Shown: positions 25,343 through 33,571 of the stretch, in pieces
How positions within the stretch are numbered: position 1 is the stretch's first letter
Layout: each line of letters starts with the position of its first letter
Program-made: the position numbers and the translations under genes
Assembly: GCF_047600445.1 (NCBI RefSeq)
Contig: NZ_JASGKT010000002.1
Coordinates: 1,364,001 to 1,428,000, forward strand
Direction of reading: 5' to 3'
From: Piscinibacter sp047600445
Lineage (GTDB): Bacteria; Pseudomonadota; Gammaproteobacteria; Burkholderiales; Burkholderiaceae_C
DNA: 64,000 bases
Notes under the pieces: model-generated
What the model saw: the letters and a program-made list of their open reading frames with translations, nothing else
Told to the model about the DNA's origin: nothing
Databases searched by the model: none

Positions 25343-26425
25343 ATGAACGCTGCCGACCCCCACGCCACTGCCCACGCCGCCGCCGCCGAGCCGCGCCTGA
25401 CCTCGCTGTCGCACGGCGGCGGCTGCGGCTGCAAGATCGCGCCCGGCGTGCTGACGAAGATCCTCGAAGGCACCGCCGCGATGGCCGCGCCGCGGGAGCT
25501 GCTGGTCGGCATCGAGACCTCCGACGACGCGGCGGTGTACCAGCTCAACGACGAGCAGGCGCTGGTGGCCACCACCGACTTCTTCATGCCCATCGTCGAC
25601 GACCCGTTCGACTTCGGCCGCATCGCCGCCACCAACGCGATCAGCGACGTCTACGCGATGGGCGGCAAGCCCATCCTCGCGCTGGCGCTGGTGGGCATGC
25701 CGATCAACGTGCTGTCGACCCACACCATCGGCCGCATCCTCGAAGGCGGCGCCTCGGTGTGCCGCGCCGCGGGCATTCCGGTGGCGGGCGGCCACACCAT
25801 CGACTCGGTCGAGGCGATCTACGGCCTGGTCGCGCTCGGGCTGGTGCACCCGAAGCGCGTCGGGCGCAACGCCGACGCGAAGCCGGGCGACGTGCTGGTG
25901 CTGGGCAAGCCGCTGGGTGTCGGCGTGATGAGCGCGGCGCTGAAGAAGGGCGAGCTGGGCGAGGCCGGCTACGCGCGCATGATCGCCACGACCACGCGGC
26001 TGAACACGCCGGGGCCGGAGCTCGCGGCGCTCGACGGCGTGCACGCGCTGACCGACGTCACCGGCTTCGGCCTGGCCGGCCATGCGCTGGAGATGGCGCG
26101 CGGCGCGCGCTGCCGCGTCGAGATCGACTGGACCGCCGTGCCCTTGCTCGACGGCGTGCGCGAACTGGCCGCGCGCGGCCTGGTCACCGGCGCGTCGGGC
26201 CGCAACTGGGCCGGCTACGGGCACGACGTGAGGCTGCCCGAAGGCTTCGACGCCACCGAGCGCGCGCTGCTCACCGATCCGCAGACCAGCGGCGGCCTGC
26301 TGGTGGCGTGCGCGCCGCAGGCGGTGGACGCCGTGCGCGCGGTATTCGCGCGCCATGGATTCGACGGCGCCGCGCTCATAGGCCGCGTGGCCGAGGGCGA
26401 GCCGGGCACGCTGGCGGTGTGTTGA
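25343..26425 (+). CDS. selD: Selenide, water dikinase SelD
   Basis: A 360-residue enzyme making selenophosphate from selenide and ATP, the selenium donor for selenocysteine and for 2-selenouridine in tRNA. The active-site loop is GGGCGCKI with Cys28 and Lys31 (E. coli C17, K20); Cys is encoded by TGC, so this is not a selenoprotein. ATP/metal motifs follow: SDDAAVY, TTDFFMPIVDDPFDFGRIAA and AGGHTID. Divergent from btuB across the riboswitch. No selA, selB or selU neighbour is present in the window. Confidence 0.93.
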   Translation: MNAADPHATAHAAAAEPRLTSLSHGGGCGCKIAPGVLTKILEGTAAMAAPRELLVGIETSDDAAVYQLNDEQALVATTDFFMPIVDDPFDFGRIAATNAISDVYAMGGKPILALALVGMPINVLSTHTIGRILEGGASVCRAAGIPVAGGHTIDSVEAIYGLVALGLVHPKRVGRNADAKPGDVLVLGKPLGVGVMSAALKKGELGEAGYARMIATTTRLNTPGPELAALDGVHALTDVTGFGLAGHALEMARGARCRVEIDWTAVPLLDGVRELAARGLVTGASGRNWAGYGHDVRLPEGFDATERALLTDPQTSGGLLVACAPQAVDAVRAVFARHGFDGAALIGRVAEGEPGTLAVC

Positions 26426-26538
26426 CGCGCCCTGGGCTCGCGCCCGAGGCGCCGGGGTAAACCCCTTCGGGTGCTCCGTGGGCGCTTCTTAGAATCTTTG
26501 TGCCCTGCACCATGCAAGCCCAACGGAGTCCACTGCCC

Positions 26539-27135
26539 ATGCCCGCCACCCGCCGAACGACCAAGGCCGCCCCGCCCGCCAGCGCAGCGAAGGCCGACGA
26601 CGCCGCGCTGCGGGTGCTGAAGAAGTACCCCAACCGGCGCCTGTACGACACACGTTCGAGCAGCTACATCACGCTGGCCGACGTCAAGCAGATGGTGATG
26701 TCGGGCGAGGCCTTCGTGGTGCGCGACGCGAAGACCGGCGAAGACCTGACGCGCAGCATCCTGCTGCAGATCATCCTCGAGGAAGAGACCGGCGGCGTGC
26801 CGATCTTCAGCACGCAGATGCTGTCGCAGATCATCCGCTTCTACGGCCACGCGATGCAGGGCATGATGGGCTCGTACCTCGAGAAGAACCTGCAGACCTT
26901 CACCGACATCCAGCAGCGCATCGCCGAGCAGTCGCAGGGCCTGTACGACCCGAAGGCGATGAGCCCGGAGCTGTGGACGCAGTTCCTGCAAGGCCAGGCG
27001 CCGGTGATGCAGGGCCTGATGGGCAACTACCTGGAACAGAGCAAGGCGATGTTCCTGCAGATGCAGGAGCAGATGGCCCGGCAGGCCGAGACGCTGTTCC
27101 CGGGCATGAGCGGTCTGCATCCGCCCAAGCGCTGA
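26539..27135 (+). CDS. phaR: Polyhydroxyalkanoate synthesis repressor PhaR
   Basis: A 198-residue PhaR. The PHB/PHA accumulation DNA-binding domain is at about 27-90 (VLKKYPNRRLYDTRSSSYIT, then LADVKQMVMSGEAFVVRDAKTGEDLTRSILLQII). Two further PHB-binding repeats follow (FSTQMLSQIIRFYG...; FLQGQAPVMQGLMGNYL) and a Met/Gln-rich tail. It represses phasin and its own gene when free of PHB granules. Start 26539 chosen because GGAG precedes it; ATGs at 26500/26512 would add a short non-conserved tail. Functionally linked to bdhA near the window start. Confidence 0.92.
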   Translation: MPATRRTTKAAPPASAAKADDAALRVLKKYPNRRLYDTRSSSYITLADVKQMVMSGEAFVVRDAKTGEDLTRSILLQIILEEETGGVPIFSTQMLSQIIRFYGHAMQGMMGSYLEKNLQTFTDIQQRIAEQSQGLYDPKAMSPELWTQFLQGQAPVMQGLMGNYLEQSKAMFLQMQEQMARQAETLFPGMSGLHPPKR

Positions 27136-27140
27136 TCGGG

Positions 27141-27178
27141 CGGCTTGCGAGCCGGCGTTCTTTCTTTTTCTCTTTCCT
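27141..27178 (+). terminator. Weak terminator after phaR
   Basis: CGGCT (27141-27145) pairs with AGCCG (27150-27154) over a TGCG loop, followed by a pyrimidine tract rich in T (27158-27178). The stem is only 5 bp, so efficiency is doubtful. Confidence 0.35.
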
Positions 27179-27184
27179 TCGGCG

Positions 27185-28189
27185 ATGGCCCGCATCATCG
27201 GCACGATCTGCCTGGCGCTCGCGGCCCTGGTGTATCTCGTTCCGGTGCAGGTGCTGCTGCTCGAACTCGCCCGCAAGCGCGACGACGGCGGCGGTGCCTT
27301 CGCCGGCATCCTGCTGTTCGGCGCGCTGTGGGTTCTGCTGGCGATCGCGCTGTGCTGCGCGGTGGCCGAAGGCGGCTTCGACCGGCTGGGCATGGCCCGG
27401 GTCTGGCAGTACCTGCTGGTGGTGTTCGCGTCGCTGTGTTTTCTCGTCCTCGCCCTGGCGCGGCTGGAATTCGCGAGGCATCCGGGCAAGGCCGTGAGGC
27501 TGCTCACCGTGGCCTTCGTGCACGTGCCGCCCCTGCTCAGCATGCTGCTCGTGGTGATCACGCTGTATCCCCGTTTCGCGTTCGGCGTCGCGCACACGGC
27601 CGTGTTGCTGCCGTGGGCCGTCTGCGCGGCCGGCGCCGTGCTGCTCGGCGCCGGTTTCCTGGGTTGTCGGCTGGTGGGCGCGGGCGGGGGGCAGCTCGCC
27701 GGGCTCGTCCATCGTGCGGGCCACAAGCGCGAAGTAAGAGCGCAGAACCTGGCCAGCATTCCGACGCTGGACCCGAAGCGCGACTTCTCCGAGCTGATCC
27801 GCTTCACCGACGAATGGAATTCCGACGAGGTGCGCGCCGCCGCCATCGCGCGACTGCGCACGGACGGCGGCTTCGTCGCCGCGCTGATCGCCGAGCTGGA
27901 CGGCGGCCAGGCCGGGCAGGCGCTGGCGACGCTGGAGATCGCGGGCCTGGCGCCGGACGAACAGCAGCGTGTGGGCCCGCACGCGCGCCGCGCCATCGAA
28001 CGCATCACGCAGAATGCCCGGCGCGAGTGGCGCCACATCCCGAAAGACCGCCGCCAGCGGATGCGCAGCGCTTTCAAGCGCCTGCTGCCCGCGGTGCAGC
28101 GCGCGCTGCCGGCGGCGAACGTGGATCTTCAACCGGCCATCGCCGCATTCGACGACCTTTTCGACCATCCAGAGCGGATCACGCCATGA
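27185..28189 (+). CDS. Uncharacterised membrane protein with cytoplasmic helical domain
   Basis: Not recognised. 334 residues: about five transmembrane helices in residues 4-165 (for example MARIIGTICLALAALVYLV), then a soluble, mostly helical tail of about 165 residues with regularly spaced short helices (EVRAAAIARLRTDGGFVAAL, then AGQALATLEIAGLAPDEQQR) reminiscent of HEAT-type repeats. The general layout resembles the protein at 31045-31950. First of four plus-strand genes; its stop overlaps the next start (ATGA). Confidence 0.75.
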   Translation: MARIIGTICLALAALVYLVPVQVLLLELARKRDDGGGAFAGILLFGALWVLLAIALCCAVAEGGFDRLGMARVWQYLLVVFASLCFLVLALARLEFARHPGKAVRLLTVAFVHVPPLLSMLLVVITLYPRFAFGVAHTAVLLPWAVCAAGAVLLGAGFLGCRLVGAGGGQLAGLVHRAGHKREVRAQNLASIPTLDPKRDFSELIRFTDEWNSDEVRAAAIARLRTDGGFVAALIAELDGGQAGQALATLEIAGLAPDEQQRVGPHARRAIERITQNARREWRHIPKDRRQRMRSAFKRLLPAVQRALPAANVDLQPAIAAFDDLFDHPERITP

Positions 28190-29514
28190 GCGCCACCGCC
28201 GCACTGCTGCGCGACAACCCCGGCCTGCTGGCCATGACCGTGGCCGCGGTGCTCGGCGCCGTGGTGCTGGCCGTGATGGGCCTGATGATGTCGCGGTCGG
28301 GCGTCTCGCTGCGGCCGCTGGTGTTCGTGGCCGGGCTGTTCGCCCTGGTGCTGCTGCCGCAGTTCGCCTTTCACCTGGCGGTGGCCACGGGCGCCGTGCC
28401 GCGTGCTGCGCTGAGCTGGACGCCGGGCGCGCAGCAGGCGAGCGCGCATGGCTGGGTGGAGCGCAAAGCCGCTCTCGCGGTGCGCGACGGCGCGTTCGCG
28501 GATCTCACCGCCGTGTTCGGGCCGGATGCCGCCGGCGCGCCCGGCTCGGACCTGCGTGCCGCCGGCACGCTGCCGCCGTTCCGGCAAGCGGAGGCGGCGC
28601 ACATGGTGGTGCTGCCCGAAGGGGCCGCCATCGTGGCCCGCTTCGCCACGGCCGGGGCGGCGCAGCATGCGGCGCGGGCCTACGCCGAGCAGGCGCTCGG
28701 ATCCTGGCCCGACCCCGGGCCCGACGGACTGCGCACCGCAACGCGGCCGGCGGGCGACGTGGTGAAGATCGCGCAGGTCGGGCGCAGCTTCGTGATGGTG
28801 TCCGGCGCGGATGAACGCGGCGCCACGCGGCGCCTGCTCGCGCTGGGCGCCATCGCGCCGGCACAGGCACGGTCACAGGCCGATTCGGAGGCGGACAGCC
28901 ACTGGCTCTACCGTCCCGGCGTGCTGCCCGCCATCGTCGTCGCGCTCGTGCTGCTGTACGCGTTCGTGTTCTTCCGTGGCGTGGCCTGGGCGGGCACGGT
29001 GCCGGCGGCGGCGGGCACCACACCCGTGCCGCTCGCGGCGCTGCGCGAACGGCTGCTGGCCGTCAATGCGGCGGACGTGCCGCTGACGCTCGGCGAAGAG
29101 GCGGACGGCCGCATCGTCGTCACCTGGCGCCTCGCCGATGCGCGCTGGCTGGACCTGGCGCGGGCGCACCGCATGCGGCAGGTGGTGCGCCTGATCCTCG
29201 AGCCCGATCCGGACTCGGGCGTCGTGCGCGTGACCGATCAGCGCACGCGCTTCGACGCGGACGCGGGCTCAGGCGGCGCGTCGCTGGACTGGAGCACGCA
29301 GCGCGGCGTGGTGTTCTTCCAGGTCGAGCACGAACGTGTGTTCGGATTGCAATTCGACGCCGCCGGACGGCCGCAGCCGCGACTCGACTACGCTTGGCGC
29401 TTCGACGCCCAGGAGATGAAGGCGCCGTTCGTCGATGCGGTGACCCACGCCGGCTGGCAGTGGCGCGCCGTTCCCTGGTCCGGACCTTCATGGCTGCGAT
29501 GGCTTACCGGTTGA
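28186..29514 (+). CDS. Uncharacterised membrane protein, second gene of the cluster
   Basis: Not recognised. 442 residues: two helices at about 14-36 and 42-65, a soluble domain of about 170 residues, a third helix near 240-263 (VLPAIVVALVLLYAFVFF), then a C-terminal domain of about 180 residues rich in beta-type sequence (RIVVTWRLADARWLDLARAH; GVVFFQVEHERVFGLQFDA). Tryptophans and acidic pairs recur. Start at 28186 forms an ATGA overlap with the previous gene, and the 3' end overlaps the next gene by 25 bases, so the three genes are tightly coupled. Confidence 0.75.
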   Translation: MSATAALLRDNPGLLAMTVAAVLGAVVLAVMGLMMSRSGVSLRPLVFVAGLFALVLLPQFAFHLAVATGAVPRAALSWTPGAQQASAHGWVERKAALAVRDGAFADLTAVFGPDAAGAPGSDLRAAGTLPPFRQAEAAHMVVLPEGAAIVARFATAGAAQHAARAYAEQALGSWPDPGPDGLRTATRPAGDVVKIAQVGRSFVMVSGADERGATRRLLALGAIAPAQARSQADSEADSHWLYRPGVLPAIVVALVLLYAFVFFRGVAWAGTVPAAAGTTPVPLAALRERLLAVNAADVPLTLGEEADGRIVVTWRLADARWLDLARAHRMRQVVRLILEPDPDSGVVRVTDQRTRFDADAGSGGASLDWSTQRGVVFFQVEHERVFGLQFDAAGRPQPRLDYAWRFDAQEMKAPFVDAVTHAGWQWRAVPWSGPSWLRWLTG

Positions 29515-31016
29515 TTCTGCTGATGGCACTGTTCGGACTGCTCGGCTTTGGCGGTGATCGGCTGGTGCCGCGCACCTTGCAGGGGGTGGGGGAGATTTCG
29601 CTGCCCCCTCGCGTCGTTCCGTTCGGGGCGGGCGGGGCCCAGGACGACGATCCGCAGCGCATCCATTTCCGCTTCGAGCGGCAGTTCGGCTGGATGGCAT
29701 CGCTGGGCAGCAGCACGGCTTTTCGGCAGTTGCTGACCGTGTCGCTGATGGCGCCCGACGCCCCCGCGGCCGCGTACGAGCGCTGGCCGCCGGGCTTCTC
29801 GCCGTCGTACGCGACGCTGCGCCACGAACGCACGCTGACGTTCGCAGACGCGCGCCTGAAGATCTCCGCCGGCCGCTACGCGCAGAACTCGCTGGACGAG
29901 CCCGCGCACCTGTATCTGTACGCCGATCCGTCGCGGCGCCTGCACATCGCGTGGCATGTGGTGGACGAGGACGTCGCGCCCGACGCGGCGGTGCCGATGC
30001 TGCAGCACATCGCGGCGTCGTTCAAGGTCACCGCGGACCTGCGGGCGAAGTTCGCCGAGATGGCCGGACGCGCCGGGCGTGCAGAGGCGCGTGCCACCGC
30101 GGCGACGCTGCGGGCGCGCGCGGCGCTGGAGAAAGCCGGCTTCGGCGCGGCGGCGCCCGGCAAGCCTGTGATGGTCAACGGCGTGTACGCGGAGTGGATG
30201 GACCATCCCGAGCCGCGCTTCCAGCTTTTGAAACCGCTCGGGCTGATGCTGCGCGAGGGCGCCGCGGCGCCGGTGCCGCGCCTGCCCGCGCGCGCCGACG
30301 GCTGGCGCGGCAGCGTCGGATGGCGTCAGCACGCGGAAGGCGCCTGGACCCACGACAACCGCGGCAACGCCTACCTGCCGATGCCGGGCATCGCCCAGGC
30401 GCTGGCGCGGCGCCAGACCGATGCGGCGACGCGGCTGTACTACTTCGCGACGACGGTGCGGGTGGAGGTGGCGGACGAGGCCAGGATCGACGAGCTGGGT
30501 TCGTTCTTCGACGAACTGCCGGCCGTCGAAGCCACCTGGCAGCAGGGCACGCTGGTGCCGGGCGCGCGGCAGAAGCTGGCGGATGGCGCCGCCGCCCCCG
30601 AGGCGGCGCCCACCGCGCCGCGCGAAGGCTTCGGATTGGACCTGCGCACCGGCGACCCGCAGCTCGACGCCCTGCGCCGGCGCCTGGCCGCCGCCGCGCG
30701 GGCCGCGCTGCCCGATGTGCAGGCGGGGCGCTTCGCCGAGGCGGATGCCGCGGTGCTGGCGGTGGACAGCGAGATCCAGTCCGCCGTGATGCTCGGCGCG
30801 TTGTACACCGAGGCCTTGCGCGACGCCGTGGGCCGCGGCGAGCGCGCGACGCGCCCGGACCACGTGGCGGCCCTGCATGCCCATGCGCTGCACTGGCGCC
30901 TGCGCGCCTACCCCGAGCCGCACACCGCCTTCGAGGCGGACAGCTACGACGCCGGCCGCCGAGCCGATCGCGCGGCGCTCGCGGCGCTGCTGGCGGGCGG
31001 CGAAACCGGGGGTTGA
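29490..31016 (+). CDS. Uncharacterised protein with N-terminal membrane anchor
   Basis: Not recognised. 508 residues: one hydrophobic segment near residues 5-22 (YRLILLMALFGLLGFGG) acting as anchor or signal, followed by a large, probably periplasmic region. Two similar-looking strand-helix blocks occur (RLHIAWHVVDEDVAPDAAVP and, about 160 residues later, LYYFATTVRVEVADEARIDE), suggesting an internal duplication. The C-terminal 130 residues are helical. ATG at 29490 or 29499 are both possible; both overlap the preceding gene. Confidence 0.7.
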   Translation: MAAMAYRLILLMALFGLLGFGGDRLVPRTLQGVGEISLPPRVVPFGAGGAQDDDPQRIHFRFERQFGWMASLGSSTAFRQLLTVSLMAPDAPAAAYERWPPGFSPSYATLRHERTLTFADARLKISAGRYAQNSLDEPAHLYLYADPSRRLHIAWHVVDEDVAPDAAVPMLQHIAASFKVTADLRAKFAEMAGRAGRAEARATAATLRARAALEKAGFGAAAPGKPVMVNGVYAEWMDHPEPRFQLLKPLGLMLREGAAAPVPRLPARADGWRGSVGWRQHAEGAWTHDNRGNAYLPMPGIAQALARRQTDAATRLYYFATTVRVEVADEARIDELGSFFDELPAVEATWQQGTLVPGARQKLADGAAAPEAAPTAPREGFGLDLRTGDPQLDALRRRLAAAARAALPDVQAGRFAEADAAVLAVDSEIQSAVMLGALYTEALRDAVGRGERATRPDHVAALHAHALHWRLRAYPEPHTAFEADSYDAGRRADRAALAALLAGGETGG

Positions 31017-31044
31017 AGAACAAGGCCCGGCACTTCCCGCACCC

Positions 31045-31950
31045 ATGTCCGCTTCTCGCACCCTCGCCGTCGTGTTCTTCACGGGTCTGCTCTCGGCCGC
31101 CGCCGGCCTGGTGCTCGTCGGCTGGCTGGCCGGGCAGTGCATCCGCTGGTATCGCATCAGCAGCTTCGAAGGCGGCTCGGCGTACTTCGCCATCATGCTG
31201 GCGCTGGGCGGGGCGATCGCCGGCTTCGTGATCGGCGCGGTGTGCGCGTGGCGGGTGGGCAGCGCGCCCGGCGGCACCTTCGTGCGCGGGTTGGCGCTCG
31301 CGCTGGCGGTGGACCTGGCGCTGGTCGCCCTCGCCACCGGCCTGGCCTACGCGGCGGCGGATCATCCGCCGCCGCGAGCCGAATCGAGTGCACCCGAGAA
31401 CCAGCCACCGACCGAGGCGCAGCGGGCCGAGGCGCGCGAGCGCCGCGAGGCGCGGGCGCTGGCGGCGCTCCCCGCCGACGCGCCGCTCGAAGCGTGGCTG
31501 CCGTTCACGCGTGTCGAGGTGGCGGAGGCCCGACGCGCCGAGGTGCGCTCGCGCATCGCCGCGCGGCCGGACCTGGCCGCCGAGCTGCGCGCCCTGGCGC
31601 TCGGCGACGACGAGGCGCTGGCGGCCGAGGCGCTGCGCCTGGTTGCCGAGATGCCCGACGCGGCCGCCGCGTGGCGCGATGCGGTTCGTGCGACGGGCCC
31701 GGACCTCATCGCGCGACTGCGCCAGGGCATCGCCGTCAGCGCGGCCGACGATCCCTCGTACCTGTGGGCGGCGGCGATCTCGACGCGCTTCTCCGGCTGG
31801 CTGCAGGCCGCGCTCATCCTGCGCAAACGCTTCGGCGACGACGTGAGCGCGGAGCTGCGAACCCTGCGCGACCTCGCCCGCCAGCGGCCCGACAGCTACG
31901 TGATGCAGCGGGACATCGCCCGCGTGGCGGAGTTCTACGGAAGGCAGTAG
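31045..31950 (+). CDS. Uncharacterised membrane protein with helical C-terminal domain
   Basis: Not recognised. 301 residues: three transmembrane helices (about 8-28, 46-70, 80-103), a short Pro/Ala/Glu linker, then about 180 residues of short helices (EVRSRIAARPDLAAELRALA, then EALAAEALRLVAEMPDAAAA) that look like an alpha-solenoid. The arrangement of N-terminal helices and C-terminal repeat-like domain mirrors the gene at 27185. It starts 28 bases after the previous gene and overlaps the convergent gene by 16 bases at its end. Confidence 0.72.
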   Translation: MSASRTLAVVFFTGLLSAAAGLVLVGWLAGQCIRWYRISSFEGGSAYFAIMLALGGAIAGFVIGAVCAWRVGSAPGGTFVRGLALALAVDLALVALATGLAYAAADHPPPRAESSAPENQPPTEAQRAEARERREARALAALPADAPLEAWLPFTRVEVAEARRAEVRSRIAARPDLAAELRALALGDDEALAAEALRLVAEMPDAAAAWRDAVRATGPDLIARLRQGIAVSAADDPSYLWAAAISTRFSGWLQAALILRKRFGDDVSAELRTLRDLARQRPDSYVMQRDIARVAEFYGRQ

Positions 31951-32555
31951 CCGAAGCGCTGGCGCAGCTCGGCGATCGCAGCCGCGCGCGCGGCCGGGTC
32001 GTCGGTCGCGAAGCGCAGCACGAAGGGGCGGTGCTCCAGCGCCAGGCGATGGCTCGCGAGCCCGTGGAGGTGCAGCAGCAGCGCGGCGAAGCGCGGCGCC
32101 ACCTGGGCGTCGCGCTCGCTCAGCCCCCGCCACAGCGCCTGCATCACCGGCGCCGGGTGCCAGACCGCGGCTTCGTCCAGCGCCGCCGGCAGCGCGATCA
32201 GCGGCTCGGCCTCGTCCAGCGCGCGCAGCAGCGACGCGGTGCGCGTCTCGGCGTCGACGAGCTGCGGGCAGCGGCGCACGATGCGCATGCGCACCTCCGG
32301 CGGGCCGTTTTGCAGCGCCTCGCGCAGCGCGGCCAGCGCGCTCGGCGACTCGACCTGCGCCAGCGCGTCGACGTCGCGCCAGTCGCGCAGGCCGCGGTCG
32401 AGCAGCACCTGCACCATGCTCTCCTGCGCCTTCGCGGGCAGCGCGGCCAGGGCTTCGAGGTCGTAGCCCGTGCCTTCGCGCCACTTCTCGCAGTCGATGG
32501 ACAGGCTGGCGAGAAAGCGCTTCCTGAGCAGCGCTTCCGGGCTGGGCTCAGTCAT
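31935..32555 (-). CDS. Uncharacterised helical-repeat-like protein
   Basis: Not recognised by name. 206 residues, no signal peptide, no membrane helix. The sequence is a chain of short amphipathic helices (ALAALREALQNGPPEVRMRI; AAIAELRQRFGYCLP), as in HEAT-like proteins. A GGAGG site six bases before the ATG supports the start. It lies tail to tail with the plus-strand membrane cluster, overlapping it by 16 bases, and its helical style matches the soluble domains encoded there, so a shared function is possible. Confidence 0.68.
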   Translation of the reverse strand: MTEPSPEALLRKRFLASLSIDCEKWREGTGYDLEALAALPAKAQESMVQVLLDRGLRDWRDVDALAQVESPSALAALREALQNGPPEVRMRIVRRCPQLVDAETRTASLLRALDEAEPLIALPAALDEAAVWHPAPVMQALWRGLSERDAQVAPRFAALLLHLHGLASHRLALEHRPFVLRFATDDPAARAAAIAELRQRFGYCLP

Positions 32556-32588
32556 GCCCGCCTCCGGCGGCGTGCAGGGCGGGCGTGC

Positions 32589-33464
32589 TCATCGGGCCGG
32601 CTTGGGCAGCAGCGCGCGCAGGCGGATGCCGCGGCGGTCGGTGATGTCGTCGACACGCCAGCCCTCGGGAGTGCGCAGCAGTTCGTAGTGCAGCGTGTGG
32701 CTGCGCCCGCCGTCGGCGAAGCGCACCGGCACGCGGGCGCGCTCCCCGCGCAGCCGGGCCGCGCCGACGGCGAAGCGTGCCGGCGCCTCCTGCGTGTCGG
32801 TGAACGGGTCGCCGTTGATCTCCGGCGGTTCATCCGCCTGCGCCGCGCGCGTCAACTCGGCCTGCAGGCCCGCGAGCAGCGCCGGCGTCAGCCAGCCCGC
32901 GCCGCGCTGCAAGCCGGCTTCGGTGTAGGCCACGTTGCCGGCGAAGTGCGCTTCCAGCAGGCGCTGCACGGTGGCCTGCGGCGTGCCGTCGGCGGCCAGC
33001 GCGCCGGGCGCGCGCGACAGCGTCCAGACGCGGCCGTCCAGCGCGACGAGCAGGGTCTGCGCGTCGGCGCGGTGGAAGTCGAAGCTGGCGTTCGGGCAGT
33101 CCACGCGCAGGCTGGGCACCGGGCCGCGGGCCAGGCCGAGTTCGCGCGGGTCGCTGCCGGCGGGCAGCCCGCCCTGGAACAGGCCGGCAGCCGGCACGGC
33201 CAGCGTTTTCATCGTCGCGGGCGCGCAGGCCAGCGGCGCCGGGCCGAGCAGGCGGTCTTCGCGCAGCCCGACGATCTGGCCGACCCGGTCCGCCGGCGCG
33301 GCGGCGGCCGGCACGCCCGGCGCGCCGGAAGCTCGCGGCAGGGGCCGCGCATGCGTGATGCGCCAGTCGCCGCCGAAGCCGCCGGGCACCGCGGCGGCGG
33401 CGGCCAGCGAACCCGCCAGCAGCGCCGCGGCGGCGAGTGCGTGGAAACAATGCGAGGTCTTCAT
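32589..33464 (-). CDS. Secreted protein with DUF3828-like C-terminal domain
   Basis: A 291-residue exported protein. The signal peptide is residues 1-25 (MKTSHCFHALAAAALLAGSL, then AAAAA). The C-terminal half resembles DUF3828: VQRLLEAHFAGNVAYTEAGL, an INGDPFTDTQE motif, and strands ARVPVRFADGGRSHTLHYEL with TPEGWRVDDITDRRG. This domain is common in secreted proteins of unknown role. It precedes the helical-repeat-like gene on the same strand by 33 bases and probably shares its transcript. Confidence 0.7.
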   Translation of the reverse strand: MKTSHCFHALAAAALLAGSLAAAAAVPGGFGGDWRITHARPLPRASGAPGVPAAAAPADRVGQIVGLREDRLLGPAPLACAPATMKTLAVPAAGLFQGGLPAGSDPRELGLARGPVPSLRVDCPNASFDFHRADAQTLLVALDGRVWTLSRAPGALAADGTPQATVQRLLEAHFAGNVAYTEAGLQRGAGWLTPALLAGLQAELTRAAQADEPPEINGDPFTDTQEAPARFAVGAARLRGERARVPVRFADGGRSHTLHYELLRTPEGWRVDDITDRRGIRLRALLPKPAR

Positions 33465-33571
33465 GCCGTTCAGTCGTGGTTGCGCTCGAAAGGATCAGGC
33501 GTTTGTGCGGACGCGCGCAGCATCGGTGAGCGGCCCGGACCGGTCAAGGCCATGTCGGCGAAAATCGGGCG

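Noticed and set aside
25343..26425. SelD as a selenoprotein
   Set aside because: The active-site codon is TGC (Cys28), not an in-frame TGA.
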